Assembly: GCA_025667525.1 (NCBI GenBank)
Contig: CM046879.1
Span: 359,742,639 to 359,806,638, forward strand
Length of the DNA: 64,000 nucleotides
Direction of reading: 5' to 3'
From: Glebionis coronaria
Lineage: Eukaryota; Streptophyta; Magnoliopsida; Asterales; Asteraceae
Below are positions 11,992 through 24,046 of this stretch, piece by piece. A model generated the notes under the pieces. That model was not told the DNA's origin, made no database searches, and saw only the letters and a program-made list of their open reading frames with translations. Each line of letters starts with the position of its first letter. The first letter of the stretch is position 1. The position numbers and the translations under genes were made by a program.

Positions 11992-14142
11992 TGAGCTAAA
12001 CATGACCGACTTTTTCTTAAGAAATTAGATTATCATAAAACCTTGACATAATTCTAAACAAATAATAAGACATACCTACGCCGAAAACCTTCCACCAAAT
12101 ACAGTCGGCTGTAAGTTATTCGAATCCCTTCCGTCCTTGATTGTCAGCCTCGTGAAAAGCATAAAGGACTTTCACAAAAATAAATAAAGCTTTGTACATG
12201 TATCATTCATTCAATTATTCTAAAATTAGATAATTTGATTTTGTAACAATTTACACTTTCTAAAATCAGTATGTATTGATCACTTCATACTAACTCAACA
12301 TTTTTTTACGATCAGCTTATAAGTCGATCCTCAAAATCTCCTCCATGTTTAGCACTAACACGATCCCATATGAAGTTATGAAACTGATGCGTATTTTTTG
12401 CACTTTCCTGTCTTTTTTTTATAAAAAATATGCAGCTAAACATTTTGAGGTTAAACAACTATTGCTGGCCATATTTCATCTATAACAGAAAATTTCAGAT
12501 TTATAAACACAGCTTCAACAACTATCGAAAGAAAACTATGAGCCAAACATTATACGAATTAAATTAAATTCATTTAATCCCTACAACCTAATTTTTGTTG
12601 CACAATTTTCCTCATACACATTTCATCAAACACTTAGAGAGCCTCAAACAATATGTATATAATAATGATTTCAAATTAATTAAATTAACCATAGACACAC
12701 ATTTAATATTTTCTCAACAATTTCAAAATCAAAATAAAACCTAATTGATTTCATATTTCATAATATCATATAATCGATCATCATATTTTAACAATAAACA
12801 AATAATTGAAATTATTTCATATACATGATTTACATAAATAAAAAAGAAACTGAACAGAAAAATTGTTACCGGAGATAATAGATGATAACAAACTGTGAGT
12901 TATAAAGTGCTGGTCTAAGCATGTATTTATAGTGGGTCAATTAGGTTAAAACTTATGTTTTTAAATTTTCTTTAAGTACGGGATATTAGAATCATAATTT
13001 AGGAAATAATAACAATATTAATCACCTGATTGACCAAGAAATCAGGAAATAAACAGTTACGATTTTAATGGGGATATTTTTAGAGATGTGTTCTTATCAC
13101 AAATATTTTCAAATTTTGAAAACCATATTTTCTGCAAAAAAAACCCTTTAATCCTTGATATATTAATACTAATAATCATCAAATAGGCAAGTGAAAAATA
13201 ATAATTAAATTAACAGATAAAAATTAAAAAATTAAAAAATTAAAAAATTGAATATAATTAAAAAACCTGTAGGTATGAGGATGAGACTTTGTTGATAATC
13301 ATAACATCTTTCAAATAAAAAAATCAAACAACCCATGTTGTTTTAAATTCGTCAGATGGTTTTGGGGAATCTGGTAATGATGTGTATACATCAGATATGG
13401 TTCGATGATCTTCTTATTATATGAATCTGATATGGTTCGATTTTCAATAAAGGATATGGAAACAGTCTGATATGGGTTGATTATTTTGATTGATTTTTTT
13501 GTTATATGATTTTGATCCGATTTTGATATATGTGTGACTGGGTTTGTTGATATATGGATGACTGGGTGACTTGGATTATTTTGATCCGATTTTGATAAGA
13601 GAAAGGGGCGTTATTTTTTTTAGTTTGATAAGAGAAGGCGTGTGTTTATTTTAGTTGTTAATAAATGTCCAAAAATTAGTACCTCACTTACTTTGATTCA
13701 CAGCCATTGATTATTCATTATTTTACACATGTCATTCTCTCATAATTTTGAGGTGAGATCATTTTGACCAAAACCATCCTTTATACATATTAGAGATTAA
13801 AAACATGTCATACTTTAATTAAATATTATAACCTATAGTTTAATTAAATTACATGAAATAATTATTAAACTATATAATATATCATATGACTTAGGAAATA
13901 ATCATGAAAACACTTAGGCTTATTTACTTAGCTTATTTAACCAGCTTATTTCTAATTATGGAAACTTTCTATTTTTAGAAACTTAATTAAATAAGGCAGC
14001 TATTTTATTTATGGAAACCAGCTATTTTTAGGAACTTATTTATTTAAGGCAGCTAATCTATTTATTGAAACTTATTTAATTAAGGCAGCTAATCTATTTA
14101 TGGAAACTTTCTATTTTTAGAAACTTATCTATTTTAAGCAGT

Positions 14143-14279
14143 AAATCTATTTTTGGAAACTTTCTATTTTTGGAAACTTTCTATTTTTGGAAACTTTCTA
14201 TTTTTGGAAACTTTCTATTTTTGGAAACTTTCTATTTTTGGTAACTTTCTATTTTTGGAAACTTTCTATTTTAGGAAAC
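14143..14279 (+). repeat. 17-bp minisatellite in B 3' LTR
   Basis: Eight units of the same 17-bp repeat as at 5803-5922. One unit gained or lost since the two LTRs were copied. Confidence 0.9.
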
Positions 14280-15565
14280 CTGCTATTTTTGGAAAGTTAC
14301 TTATTATTACACAGTAAGTATAATAACACATGAAATATCAGAAATACTTAATCAGATTGTACAGAATATAAGATTTAACACAGTTTAAGGCTTTAAACAG
14401 TGTAAATAGTAAGAACACTTAAAATAAGCTAAGACGAGATATAAAACCAGCTATGTATGTAGTAAGCAGATACTTATTTCATGTACGTATTTATGTAGCA
14501 CTAGTGTTTCGGAAGTAGGATTCTCGCAGTTCATCGTTCTCGTTCACTGGACATAAGGTACGGATTCCCGTCCTTTCAGTATGGACATTCTTTCCTTATT
14601 AGGATTTCCCCGTATGCTGCCAACTGTTTTCCCGTAGTATAAGTATGAGTTTGATTGCTTATGTTTTAAATATGATTACCTATAGCCATATACATGCATG
14701 ACCAGTTTCACCTAGTTATGGAGGTACCATAACCATAACATTAGAGGCACTGATGTTATGACTTCACCACGGCGGAGTGATTGCTCGTGGCGTCCCTTCA
14801 GCTTTTGGCCATTTATTTATATTTATCATTTGGGGCGTATGGGTGCATCCTAGTTACACGTTTTTATTCAGGATTACATGGTGAATGTGGTGTGTGCCTT
14901 GCATCCTTCACAAGGAGCTGATCCCTCCTACCCATAAAACCAGTATATTAAATTAGAGGCAGCCCCTCTAATTTGCATGATGAGGTCACCCCTCCAATTA
15001 TTCATGCACGGTGGATATTCATGACCTATATTGGCTAATGGTAAAATATGACAAACAGTTTTTATAAGATAAACATAAGACTTTCAAACTATAAAACCAG
15101 TTTAAATAAGACTTAACCAGGATACTCGGGACTTAGTTTCTTCCGCTGTTATTATGTTATATGTTTATCCTATTCATGCTTTATTGTACATCCGTGCACT
15201 GAGCGTATTGCTCAGCCGTTTTACTTTTCTATGTTCCCAAAACGGCAGGTACTCAGTGACGCTCGTAAACACTAAGAGTACGTGCATATGGACTGGAAGT
15301 TGTCTAGCCTTCTTTACATTATGCATTTCTTTTCTTTACATTATGCATTTCTTTTCTTTATGATACTTATGCTTTGGACATTGTTTCGTCCCTATTCCTT
15401 ACTATACTATGTTTGTGTGTGATGAGCTTTACTTTTGGACTACCGATGTTTGATTCCGGTATTTTCCTTTATATGGTCAAGTAATGTTTAGACATTATAC
15501 CTTTTATGCTTTGATGACACGCCATAATTAATGTGATATTTCCATTTCCAAAATGGGGTGTTACT

Positions 15566-15760
15566 GTATTTATAGCCAAGCATACATGTTGCTTATGGGC
15601 TATATGATAATGGGACGGGCTTGTCTTTGGGCTTTTAATAGCTTATGTTCAAGCCCATGAATCCCGACTATCCTACTACTTATTACAACGTTCTATGAAT
15701 TAATACATAATAAACCTACGACTGAACATTCTTGTTTGACTCAATATTTTGAGGCTAACA
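15566..15760 (-). repeat. Element G: antisense LTR fragment
   Basis: On the minus strand an LTR starts TGTTAGCCTC at 15760, next to a purine tract, and runs about 195 bases to a TATA-like box, where it stops at the end of element B. The rest of this LTR is not in the window. Copia-type is likely from the termini and tract, but no protein region confirms it. Confidence 0.6.
15567..15574 (-). promoter_or_regulatory. TATA box of element G LTR
   Basis: Minus strand TATAAATA inside GGCTATAAATACA, the last bases of the G fragment. Element B begins directly beside it. Confidence 0.5.
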
Positions 15761-15775
15761 ATCTCCCCCAATGAG
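15761..15775 (-). other. Polypurine tract of element G
   Basis: Minus strand CTCATTGGGGGAGAT directly before the LTR start TGTTAGCC, as expected for the plus-strand primer. Confidence 0.65.
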
Positions 15776-16916
15776 AGGTCATTCCTCTACGACATTTGGA
15801 GATTTATATAGATTACTAATCTCTCCATAATTAAGTCGGAACATGTAATAGTAGTCTTGTTCCTTCAAGTTGTGATCTTTGAGCCTTTGTCGTTGTCTTT
15901 CGACTTTGTCTTTAATCTTGAGATCTTCAAATCTGTGACCGAATCATTCTTGATGATACAATATATTGAGACTATCATCTCACTCACAGAGAGGTCATTC
16001 CTCTACGACATACGAGTATTTATGGAGATAACTAATCTTTAGTTTTGCAATCTTCAAAATGACTGCTTCGTTTTTGCTGGCCACAATCCTTGACTTTTCT
16101 TTGCCATCTTGGGATCTTGTGTCTTTAATCTTTGACTTTGCTATGTACACCGCAACGCCACCTTCTCGAGACAAAACACAGACACGGACTGAATGGCTTT
16201 GACATTCATCCTAATTTGGTAGCGTTTTACCTCAGGTCAGTGAATACCGTTATACGATATTAAATACCGAACCTATGATTAGGTAGATTCAATTAAGAAC
16301 CTCCTTGACAGGGTTTCGCGGTAGTACTAGCCGTTCTCTTTACTCGACCGTCTCGAAGCAAGACTGTGAACATAAAGAGTGAATCAATTGGATAAATATC
16401 CGCTTGCTTAAAGTCATCATTTCAAATTCTTGAAACAAGTTTGATTCATAAAGAATCTTAACATTGTTTCTTTCCAGTTTACACAAGCTTGATTCATAAG
16501 AATATCACAAGTTACCTACCATAACGCTGTTTGATGTTGACGCTAGAAGGATTTCCATTCATCACTGTGAATATTAATGAATATCACTCTGAATGTTCTG
16601 GCAAGACCATAAAGATATTGCATAGAAACTTGAAACGAGTTTGAATCAATTCAAAATCAAACCATTGTTTCTTTTTAGTTTTACACATGTTCAATTTACA
16701 AGAATCTTACACATGACCTACCGTAGTGTTGTTAGATGTTAACACTGGAAGGATTTCCACTCATCATTCTGAATACTAAGTAGTATCACTCTGAGTGTTC
16801 TGGCAATATCGCAAGGATATAGCATAGGACTCTCTTCTTTTAAGAGAAGCCTGAGTTAGCCGGGGTAAAGGTTGTGCATTACATCATTGGGTCCATGATG
16901 TGTTGTCTTCATGATG
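15776..16916 (-). other. Element G, untranslated body remnant
   Basis: Lies between the G purine tract and the C1 LTR. I see no protein-like frame on either strand. A phrase of about 22 bases (gaggtcattcctctacgaca) occurs twice, near 15774 and 15991. A 200-bp tandem duplication fills 16429-16828. Probably the 3' untranslated part of G. Confidence 0.4.
16429..16828. repeat. Two-copy 200-bp tandem duplication
   Basis: Units 16429-16628 and 16629-16828. Both open cttgaaac(a/g)agttt, share the phrase aggatttcca near the middle and ggcaa(g/t)a near the end. They are diverged by eye to roughly 80 percent identity, so the duplication is old. Confidence 0.8.
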
Positions 16917-17544
16917 TGTTGACCCAGTTTCTGCCTAAGTTGAATGGATGGATTCTTTCTTTACACCCTTTATCCTTACATTTCTTTTTCATTCTTCAAC
17001 CCCTTCAATGTTTACCAAGACATCATTACTAGCACCTTGATGCATGAGTCAAAGTTCCCCTTGCTGGTTGGTCAAGATCCCCCTGCTAGAGTAAGTTCCC
17101 CCTGCTCATTAATGAGGACAGTATGATTAGTTCCCACTGCTAGAAGTCAATGACCCTACTACATGGATAAACTTAGAAGAGATATTGACGCGTTTCTGTT
17201 ACTACTCCAGAATACCTTCCTAGTTTTTTAGTAGTTATCTTGTACATGAGTCCTTGTGCTATAAAAGGACTCATTAGGTTTTGTGTTTGATATACTTTTC
17301 CTCTCATTTCATTTCATGCTTTAAGTTTGTAAAACCCTAATACCACCTTCGGGTATTCGTATATTATCAATATATTAAAGCTTAACGTTTGATTCAATAC
17401 TTGTTCTTGTGCTAAAAATTACATTCCACATCTTGTTTAGTTACTCTGTGTATTGCAAAGTTTCTCTTGTAGTAGTTTGAATTCTTTCTTTCTACTATAA
17501 CCCTTAAACAAGCTAAGGTTTATGATCTGAGTTTAGGATCAACA
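16917..17544 (+). repeat. 5' LTR of C1
   Basis: Ends ggatcaaca just before the PBS, as in C2. The start TGTTGACCC at 16917 is a guess from length and the TG rule; 16901 is an alternative. It carries a TATA box and, upstream of it, a cluster of TTCCCCTGCTA-like motifs at about 17054-17160. Confidence 0.6.
17260..17267 (+). promoter_or_regulatory. TATA box of C1 LTR
   Basis: TATAAAAG, in the same position relative to the LTR end as in C2. Transcription of the element should start about 30 bases downstream. Confidence 0.7.
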
Positions 17545-17546
17545 AG

Positions 17547-17559
17547 TGGTATCAGAGCC
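17547..17559 (+). other. PBS of C1, initiator-Met type
   Basis: TGGTATCAGAGCC, two bases after the LTR end. Confidence 0.9.
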
Positions 17560-17617
17560 TAGTTGAGAAACTTTGATTATACCAAATACAACACAATCCT
17601 CACATCCATTACTAATC

Positions 17618-20429
17618 ATGTCTACTGACTCTCTTTCATCCTCAAATAACAGTGCACTCAAACATCCAATATTGGATCATGAAAACTTTGAAATATAGGA
17701 ATTCAGGATTCAACAGTATCTGAAGATGGAACACTATGCCCTGTGGGAGGTCACAGAGCTTGGTGAACAATTCACCAAAACAATAGCAGTAGAAGATGAT
17801 AGTAAGAACAAAGAAGCAGATGGTGAAAGATCCAAAGGTAGTGCTAAGAAAATCAAGTCTAATGTTGTCTCAGACAAAGAGATCCAAGCAAGAAGGCATG
17901 ATGTCAGAGCTTATAGCTCTTTGCTGTTAGCCCTACCTAATAGACATCAGCTAAGGTTTAGGAAGCATATGACGGCTAAGGAACTTTGGGAAGCCATTGG
18001 GAAAACATTTGGAGGAAATGAAGCCACCAAGAAGATATAGAAAAATCAAATGATAGACCAATTTACATCTTTTAATGCAAAAGGTGATGAAACAATAGGT
18101 TTTATCTATAACAAGCTTCAATATCTTGTTGCACAACTGGAGTTATTTGACATAGAAGTTTCAAGAGAGCAGGTCAATGCTAGATTCCTCAATAGCCTTC
18201 AGAAAGAATGGTTTGTTTACAAATCGATTTGGCAAAACAGAGATGACATTGATGATAAAAACATTGATGACATCTAAAATAACTTGAAGGTTTTTGAGCC
18301 AGTTGTCAATGAAATGAAGGGTTTGGGAACAATTCCCACCAATTCAATTGGACTTACTGATCCACCTACTAATATGGCTTTCATTTCCTAAAACAGTGGA
18401 AACTCAAAAAGCAGTGGGATTGAAGTTTCCCCTACTACACATTCCACTATTTCAAATTCAGGACCATTAATTGAACAAGAAAGGCCTGCAACATTTAGTC
18501 TTGACCCTGACTGTGCTTTCATTGCATCACAAGGATCTCATGGTTCCACTGTGCTGCATGAAGATTTAGCTCAAATCAGTAAGCAAGGATTGGACGAAAT
18601 GGACATCAAATGGAATATGGCTCTACTCATAATGAGAGCCAACATATTCTATAAGAAATATGGGAAAAATATTTCCATTAATCCTTCTGATGTAGCTAGA
18701 TTGGATAAATCAAAGGTAGAGTGCTACAACTGTGGGAAGAAAGGTCATTTTTCTAGGGAGTGAACATCTCCAAAGAATGGTAGCAGTTATAAGAAGGAGA
18801 GCAGGGATGAGGATTCTAAGGCCAAGGCTATGGTAGCCATGCATGGAATAGATGGAGTTGGATGGGACTGGAGCTCTATGACAAAAAGTGTTGAAAGGAA
18901 TCAAGCTCTAATTACTGAGGAGACAGAGGAAGAATTTGCTCTAATGGCTTTGTCAACTTCTAGTTCATACAATGAGGTATATGATGACTCTTATTGTACC
19001 AAAGGATGTAGGAAAAATACTGAGTCATTAAATGACAAAATTAAAAGGCTAAATGATAATTAAATAAAATTTGAGAATAATCTAGACAACTATAAACGTG
19101 CTTTAGAACAACTAGAGTCTAGCATTAGAGAATATATGCAAAGAGAGAACCAATATAGAGATCACATTGGGATCCTAGAAAGAGATGCTAGAGAGAAAGA
19201 TGCCACTGTTCAAGAGTTTACTAATAACCTTAAAATATTTAGAGTAAATCAAGAGAAAGATAAGTTAACTATTTAAAAGTTTGGAAAAGCTGCTGAAGAT
19301 TTAGCTAGGGCTGCAGAAATAGGACAATCTCATAAAGATAAAACTGGTTTAGGTGCCAAGAACCAACATGCTGAAATTCCACCACCCCCTGCTAACATAT
19401 ATGGTGTTAGTCTAATGAAAAATCTTTCATGGACTGGAAATCCTTGTTTTTCAAAAAAGGAGGATATGGTATTTGATCCTAATTACTATGGATTAAGTAA
19501 TCAGAAACAAGAACCTTTGGTCAAAACCAGTAAAATAAGGGATTTTAATAAAAAACAGGCTGCTTTAAAACAACAGAAAATCGATAACCCCATTCTTTTC
19601 TCTAGAAAAGGTGTATTTGGTACTGACACTAGTTCCAAAACTAATTTATCTAGAACTAGCAGTGAATCAGGGTCTGAAACTAGTTGGCTAACCAGTGGAA
19701 TCCAAAATCTTGAAACTAGTTATCGAAAACCTTTCAAGACCACTACTAAATATGCAGAGATGTATAAACCTATTTACAAAACAAATGTGGATAGAGGAAA
19801 TCAAAGAAACTAGATTAATCAAAAATCTCTTCAATTAGGAAAGGACTTTGTGAAAACACCAAACCTTGTTTAACCTATGGCAATTTTGATCACATATACC
19901 AAGACTGTAAAGCAACCATGGCAATGGTGGCTGCAAATCCTTTGAAGTCAATGCAACCACAAGCTATTTTGTTGAATGCATGGGCAAAACCTTTTTCCTC
20001 TGCTAAATACATTACCCCTGCTTTGAGAAATATCGCAACTGACAAGTATGTTGTACATACACTAAGAAAGATAAGTGAAGCATACCCTAAATCTAGCTCT
20101 AATGTGACTAGAAAAACATCTCATAATACATTTGCATCTGGCCATAGACCTTACCAGCGCACCTATAGGATCCAAAACAAGCAATAGGTTCCCTCTGCTA
20201 AGCATAGGGATACCCCTGCTAAGTCCAGGGTATCCCCTACTGACCAAGTTTTGACTTCTAAAAACATGGGTAGATGGGGAAAATCTGTGAAAGCCTTAGC
20301 TCGTTATGTCTGGGCCCCCAAAAGGGGTACTCAATCCAATGGTGTATCTTTAACCTTTATAAATTATCTTACATTGATACACGAGGTATATCTTGGTCAG
20401 TAATGGCTTGGGTCCCTAAGAAAAACTAA
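17618..20429 (+). pseudogene. C1 gag
   Basis: Starts MSTDSLSSSNNS at 17618, chosen because it is the first ATG after the PBS and is in frame with the gag core. The UBN2-like copia gag follows (RIQQYLKMEHYALW, then LLLALPNRHQLRF, then MTAKELWEAIGKTFGG). A CCHC zinc knuckle CYNCGKKGHFSRE is at about 18720-18763, its last Cys turned into TGA. Coiled-coil sequence runs about 18960-19300. A second, broken Cys-rich motif lies near 19870. Stops occur at 17696, 18038, 18275, 18761, 19061 and elsewhere. The original gag end is probably the conserved WVPKKN stop at 20427-20429. Gag forms the particle and binds RNA. Confidence 0.85.
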
Positions 20430-20448
20430 TTTGTTTTTCCTTTTGCAG
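20425..20448 (+). promoter_or_regulatory. Candidate splice acceptor at C1 gag-pol joint
   Basis: A branch-point-like CTAAT (20426-20430) overlaps the gag stop TAA. A T-rich tract follows, then CAG at 20446-20448, 19 nt after the branch A. CAG is in frame with pol. C2 has the same arrangement. Confidence 0.5.
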
Positions 20449-23400
20449 GTAACAAAGCAGACAAAGAATGACAAAGCATACTGGGATAGTGGTTGCTCAA
20501 GAAGCATGACTGGTCACAAAGCATATCTATCAAACTTTGTTCCCCTGCATGATAATGATGGTGTATATTTTGGAGATGGACATGGGACAATCACAGGGAA
20601 AGGGACCATTCTCACTAATAGGATGACATTTGGTAATGTATATCTGGTGAAAGAGCTGAAGTACAATCTTTTTAGTGTGTCTCAAATGACTGACAACAAA
20701 AACTTTGTTCGGTTTAATGATACTGAGTGCTTGGCCTTAGGAAAGGAGTTTGTTTTACCACCCAATACTCCTATTGTACTCAGAACACTAAGGAAGAAGA
20801 ACATGTACACCATTGATTTTAAAGATATTTCTCTTCAAGACAATGAGAAATGCTTTATTGCCAAAGCCTCAGTTAGTGAATGCAAGAAATAGCATAGAAG
20901 ACTAGGTCATCTAAACTTCAAAAATATGAACAAATTGGTTAAATTCAATCTTATTCATGGTCTACCTTCAAAGAATTTCAGTAATGATCATACATGTGTT
21001 GCTTGTTTGAAGGGAAAGCAACAGAGAGCCTCTTGCAAATCTAAAATTTCTCTTTCCACCGCCAAATCCTTGGAGTTTCTACACATGGATCTTTTTTGTC
21101 CTACATCTATGGCAAGCATGAAAAAGAAGTGGTACTATCTAGTGGTCACTGATGACTTCTCAAGGTTCACATGGACCTTCTTCTTGTTTGAAAAGAGTGA
21201 CACACCAGGAGTACTTAAAGACTTCATTACTCAGATTGAACTTCAAAAGAGTATGAAGGTGGTGACAATTAGGTCTGATAATGGTGGAGAGTTTAGGAAC
21301 AAAGAGCAGGGCACTTTCTATACTAGTAAAGGGATAAAAAAGAATCCAGCATAGCCAGAACACCACAACAAAATAGGGTTGCAGAGAGGAGAAATAGAAC
21401 ACTTATAGAAGTTGCAAGGACCATGCTATCTGATTTCAAGCTTCCAGTTATATTTTGGGCTGAAGTTGTTGCCACTTCTTGCTATGTTCAAAAGAGGTCC
21501 TTGGTGGTTAAGGCTCACAACAAGACCCCTTATTAGCTATTCAATGGAAAACCTCCTTTAATTGACTTTTTTAGACCATTTGGGTGTCATTTAGTGATAC
21601 ACAACACACTTGATCATTTGGGAAAGTTCAATGAAAAGGGGGGATGATGGATACTTTGTTGGCTATTTACTAACAAGTAAGGGATATAGAGTCTTCAACA
21701 AAAAGACAAGCAAGGTGATAGAGAACATACATGTGAATTTCCTGGAGGATAAGCCTAAAGACACACAAAAAGGTCCCAAGTGGTTCTTTGATATTGAAGT
21801 ACTTTCTAAATCTATGAATTATGTGCCTGTTGCTTTTGAAGATACTAACATTTCAGGTACAAAAGAACCAACTGCTTTGGAGAGTGAACCTTTAAGGTAC
21901 ATGACTGTACCTTCATTATTTCCTACTGATGATGTTGCCAAAGAGATGGATGAAGAAGAAGACCTCTATCAAAAGGATGCACAACCAGTTAGTTCCCCTG
22001 CCAAGCACAGTTATGAAAGCAGTGGAATGTATGAAAGCAGTGGAATCATAGTTTCCCTTGCTGGTCCAAACATTTCCCCTACTATTGAAGAAACAGTGAT
22101 GGATGATGCTAATGATGCAGAAAGAGAATCCCCACCCATTTCTACATCTTCTCCAATCACTATGTCCAGCGGTGGAAGCAAAATCATTAGGCATGGAGGT
22201 CCAAGCTACTCAGAGCTGCACTCAACTCACCAACATCCATCTCTCAGCCATGCAGTATCATTTAGAGGTTCCTTTGAAGAGTTCTTTCCAAATCAAGATA
22301 TTCCCATAGAACCTGATTTGGGAAATGATGAAACTAATGTCCTTATGAAGATGCAACCCACCTATAGAATCAATAAATATCACCCTCAGTCACGAATCAT
22401 AGGTGATCTTGATACTCCCAGACAAACAAGGTATCAAGCAAAGGAACACAGCTTCATTGCCAACATCACAATGAAGTTTAATCATGACAATATGCAATAT
22501 TGCATATTTGTTGCCTTTCTATCACAAAAAGAGCCAAAGAAGATCTTTCAAGCTTTGAATAATCCAAGCTAGGTAGAGGCTATGCAAGAAGAGCTATTAT
22601 AGTTTGATATTCAAAAGGTTTGGATTTTGGGTGACTGTCCAAAATGGGCAAGACCCATTGGGAAAAAGTGGGTGCTCAGAAACAAGAAGGATGAGAGAGG
22701 TATAGTGGTCAGAAACAAAGCTAGGCTGGTGGCACAAGGATAAACACAGGAGGAAGGCATTGATTATGATGAGGCATTTGCTCCAGTTGCTAGAATTGAA
22801 GCCATCAGGCTATTTTTGGCATATGCCTCCTTTATGGATTTTGTTGTTTATCAAATGGATGTTAAGAATGCGTTTTTATATGGCACCAATGATGAGGAAT
22901 TATATGTTATGCAACCTCCAAGCTTTGAAGATCCAGAATATTCGGACAAGGTGAAGAAGGCAATGTATGGGCTTTATCAAGTTCCTAGGGCCTGGTATGG
23001 GACTCTATCTAAGTATCTCTTGAATAATGGCTTCAACAGGGTAAAGATTGAACATACCCTGTTTATCAAGAAACAAAAAGGTGACTTTCTCTTAGTGCAA
23101 GTATATGTGGATGATAGCATTTTTGGATCCACAAACTCCATGCTTAGCAAAGAGTTTGCCAAATTGATGCAAGACAAATTCCAAATGAGTGCAATGGGGA
23201 GAGCTCAACTTTTTCTTGGGGTTACAAGTTCAGCAGAGGAAAGATGGGATTTTTATCTCTCAAGATAAATATGTTGTTGAAATTGTGAAAAAGTTTGGAT
23301 TAAGTGAACGAAAGAAAGTCTCCACTCCTATGAACAAAGAGAATCCCAGGGGAAAAGATGGCACAGGGAAACCTATTGATGTCAGAACATATAGATCCAT

Positions 23401-24046
23401 GATTGGATCCCTCATGTACCTTACATCTTCAAGACCTAACATCATGTTTGTTGTGTGTTTGTGTGCGAGACACCAAGTGACACGAATGGAGTGCCACTTG
23501 TTTGCTGTGAAGAGAATCTTTAGATACCTCAAGTGTCACCCTACTTTAGGACTTTGGTACACTAAGGAGTCACCCTTTGAGCTAAATGCCTATTTAGATA
23601 GTTACTATGGTGGTGACAACAATGATAGAAAGTCCACAATAGGTGGATGTCAATTTTTGGGGAGCAGGCTAATATCTTGGCAGTGCAAAAAGAAAACAAT
23701 TCTGACAACTTCCACAACTGAAGCTGAATAGGTGGCTGCTGCTGCATGCTGTGGACAAGTCCTTTGGATTCAGAATCAATTGCTTGATTATGGGTACAAT
23801 TTTCTTAAAACCAAGATATTTATTGACAATAACAGTACAATCTGCATTATCAAAAATCCTGTTTTTCACACTAAAACTAAGCATATTGAAATCAGACATC
23901 AATTTACTAGGGATTGTTTTGAAAAAGGTTTGATTTTTCCTAAAACTATTGATACAGAACTTAATGTTGCTGATCTTTTGACAAAACCTTTTGATATAGG
24001 GAGGTTTCAGTGCTTGGTAGCAAGTATTGGGATGATTAATCCCTAA
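20431..24046 (+). pseudogene. C1 pol: protease, integrase, RT, RNase H
   Basis: Copia order. Protease with WDSGCSRSMTG at about 20482; GAG-pre-integrase with HRRLGHLNF and CVACLKGK at about 20890-21020; integrase core with HMDLF, RSDNGGEF and VAERRNRTL; a variable linker at about 21840-22330; RT from about 22570 with YVDDSIFGS near 23104; RNase H from about 23580 with the STTEAE region near 23715. It ends GMINP at 24046. Stops at 20890 (Trp site), 21352, 22570 and 23729, plus several frame changes, disable it. The enzymes would have processed gag, copied RNA and inserted DNA. Confidence 0.9.

Larger units (their letters stand above)
10351..13796 (-). mobile_element. Non-autonomous Helitron
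   Basis: On the minus strand it starts TCTCTAATATGTATAAAGG (from 13796) and ends CTAG (10354-10351). A GC-rich hairpin lies nine bases before CTAG. The flanks are A on the 5' side and T on the 3' side, with no target duplication, the Helitron hallmark. The empty site is visible in the 5' LTR of B near 5450-5460, where atatttaa runs straight into ttaaaaacatg, so both borders are exact. No Rep or helicase frame is present, so it was moved by an autonomous partner. It holds AT-rich sequence and possible gene scraps. Confidence 0.93.
9122..15564 (+). repeat. 3' LTR of element B, split by a Helitron
   Basis: Runs 9122-10350 and 13797-15564, together about 2997 bp. Against the 5' copy it is nearly identical, with scattered substitutions and one extra minisatellite unit. 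It ends ggggtgttac next to a reverse-oriented LTR fragment; the final A of the terminus is missing or changed. Confidence 0.85.
5029..15565 (+). mobile_element. Element B: Tekay-like Ty3/gypsy deletion derivative
   Basis: Order: part of the 5' LTR (5029-7186), PBS (7191), gag start (7642), integrase (8079-9044), purine tract, then the 3' LTR (9122-15564), which is split by a Helitron. Protease, RT and RNase H are missing. Removing the 3446-bp Helitron leaves a 3' LTR of about 3.0 kb, matching the antisense LTR of element F (3029 bp). B abuts an antisense LTR fragment (G) at its right end. It cannot make its own RT and would need help in trans. Confidence 0.85.
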
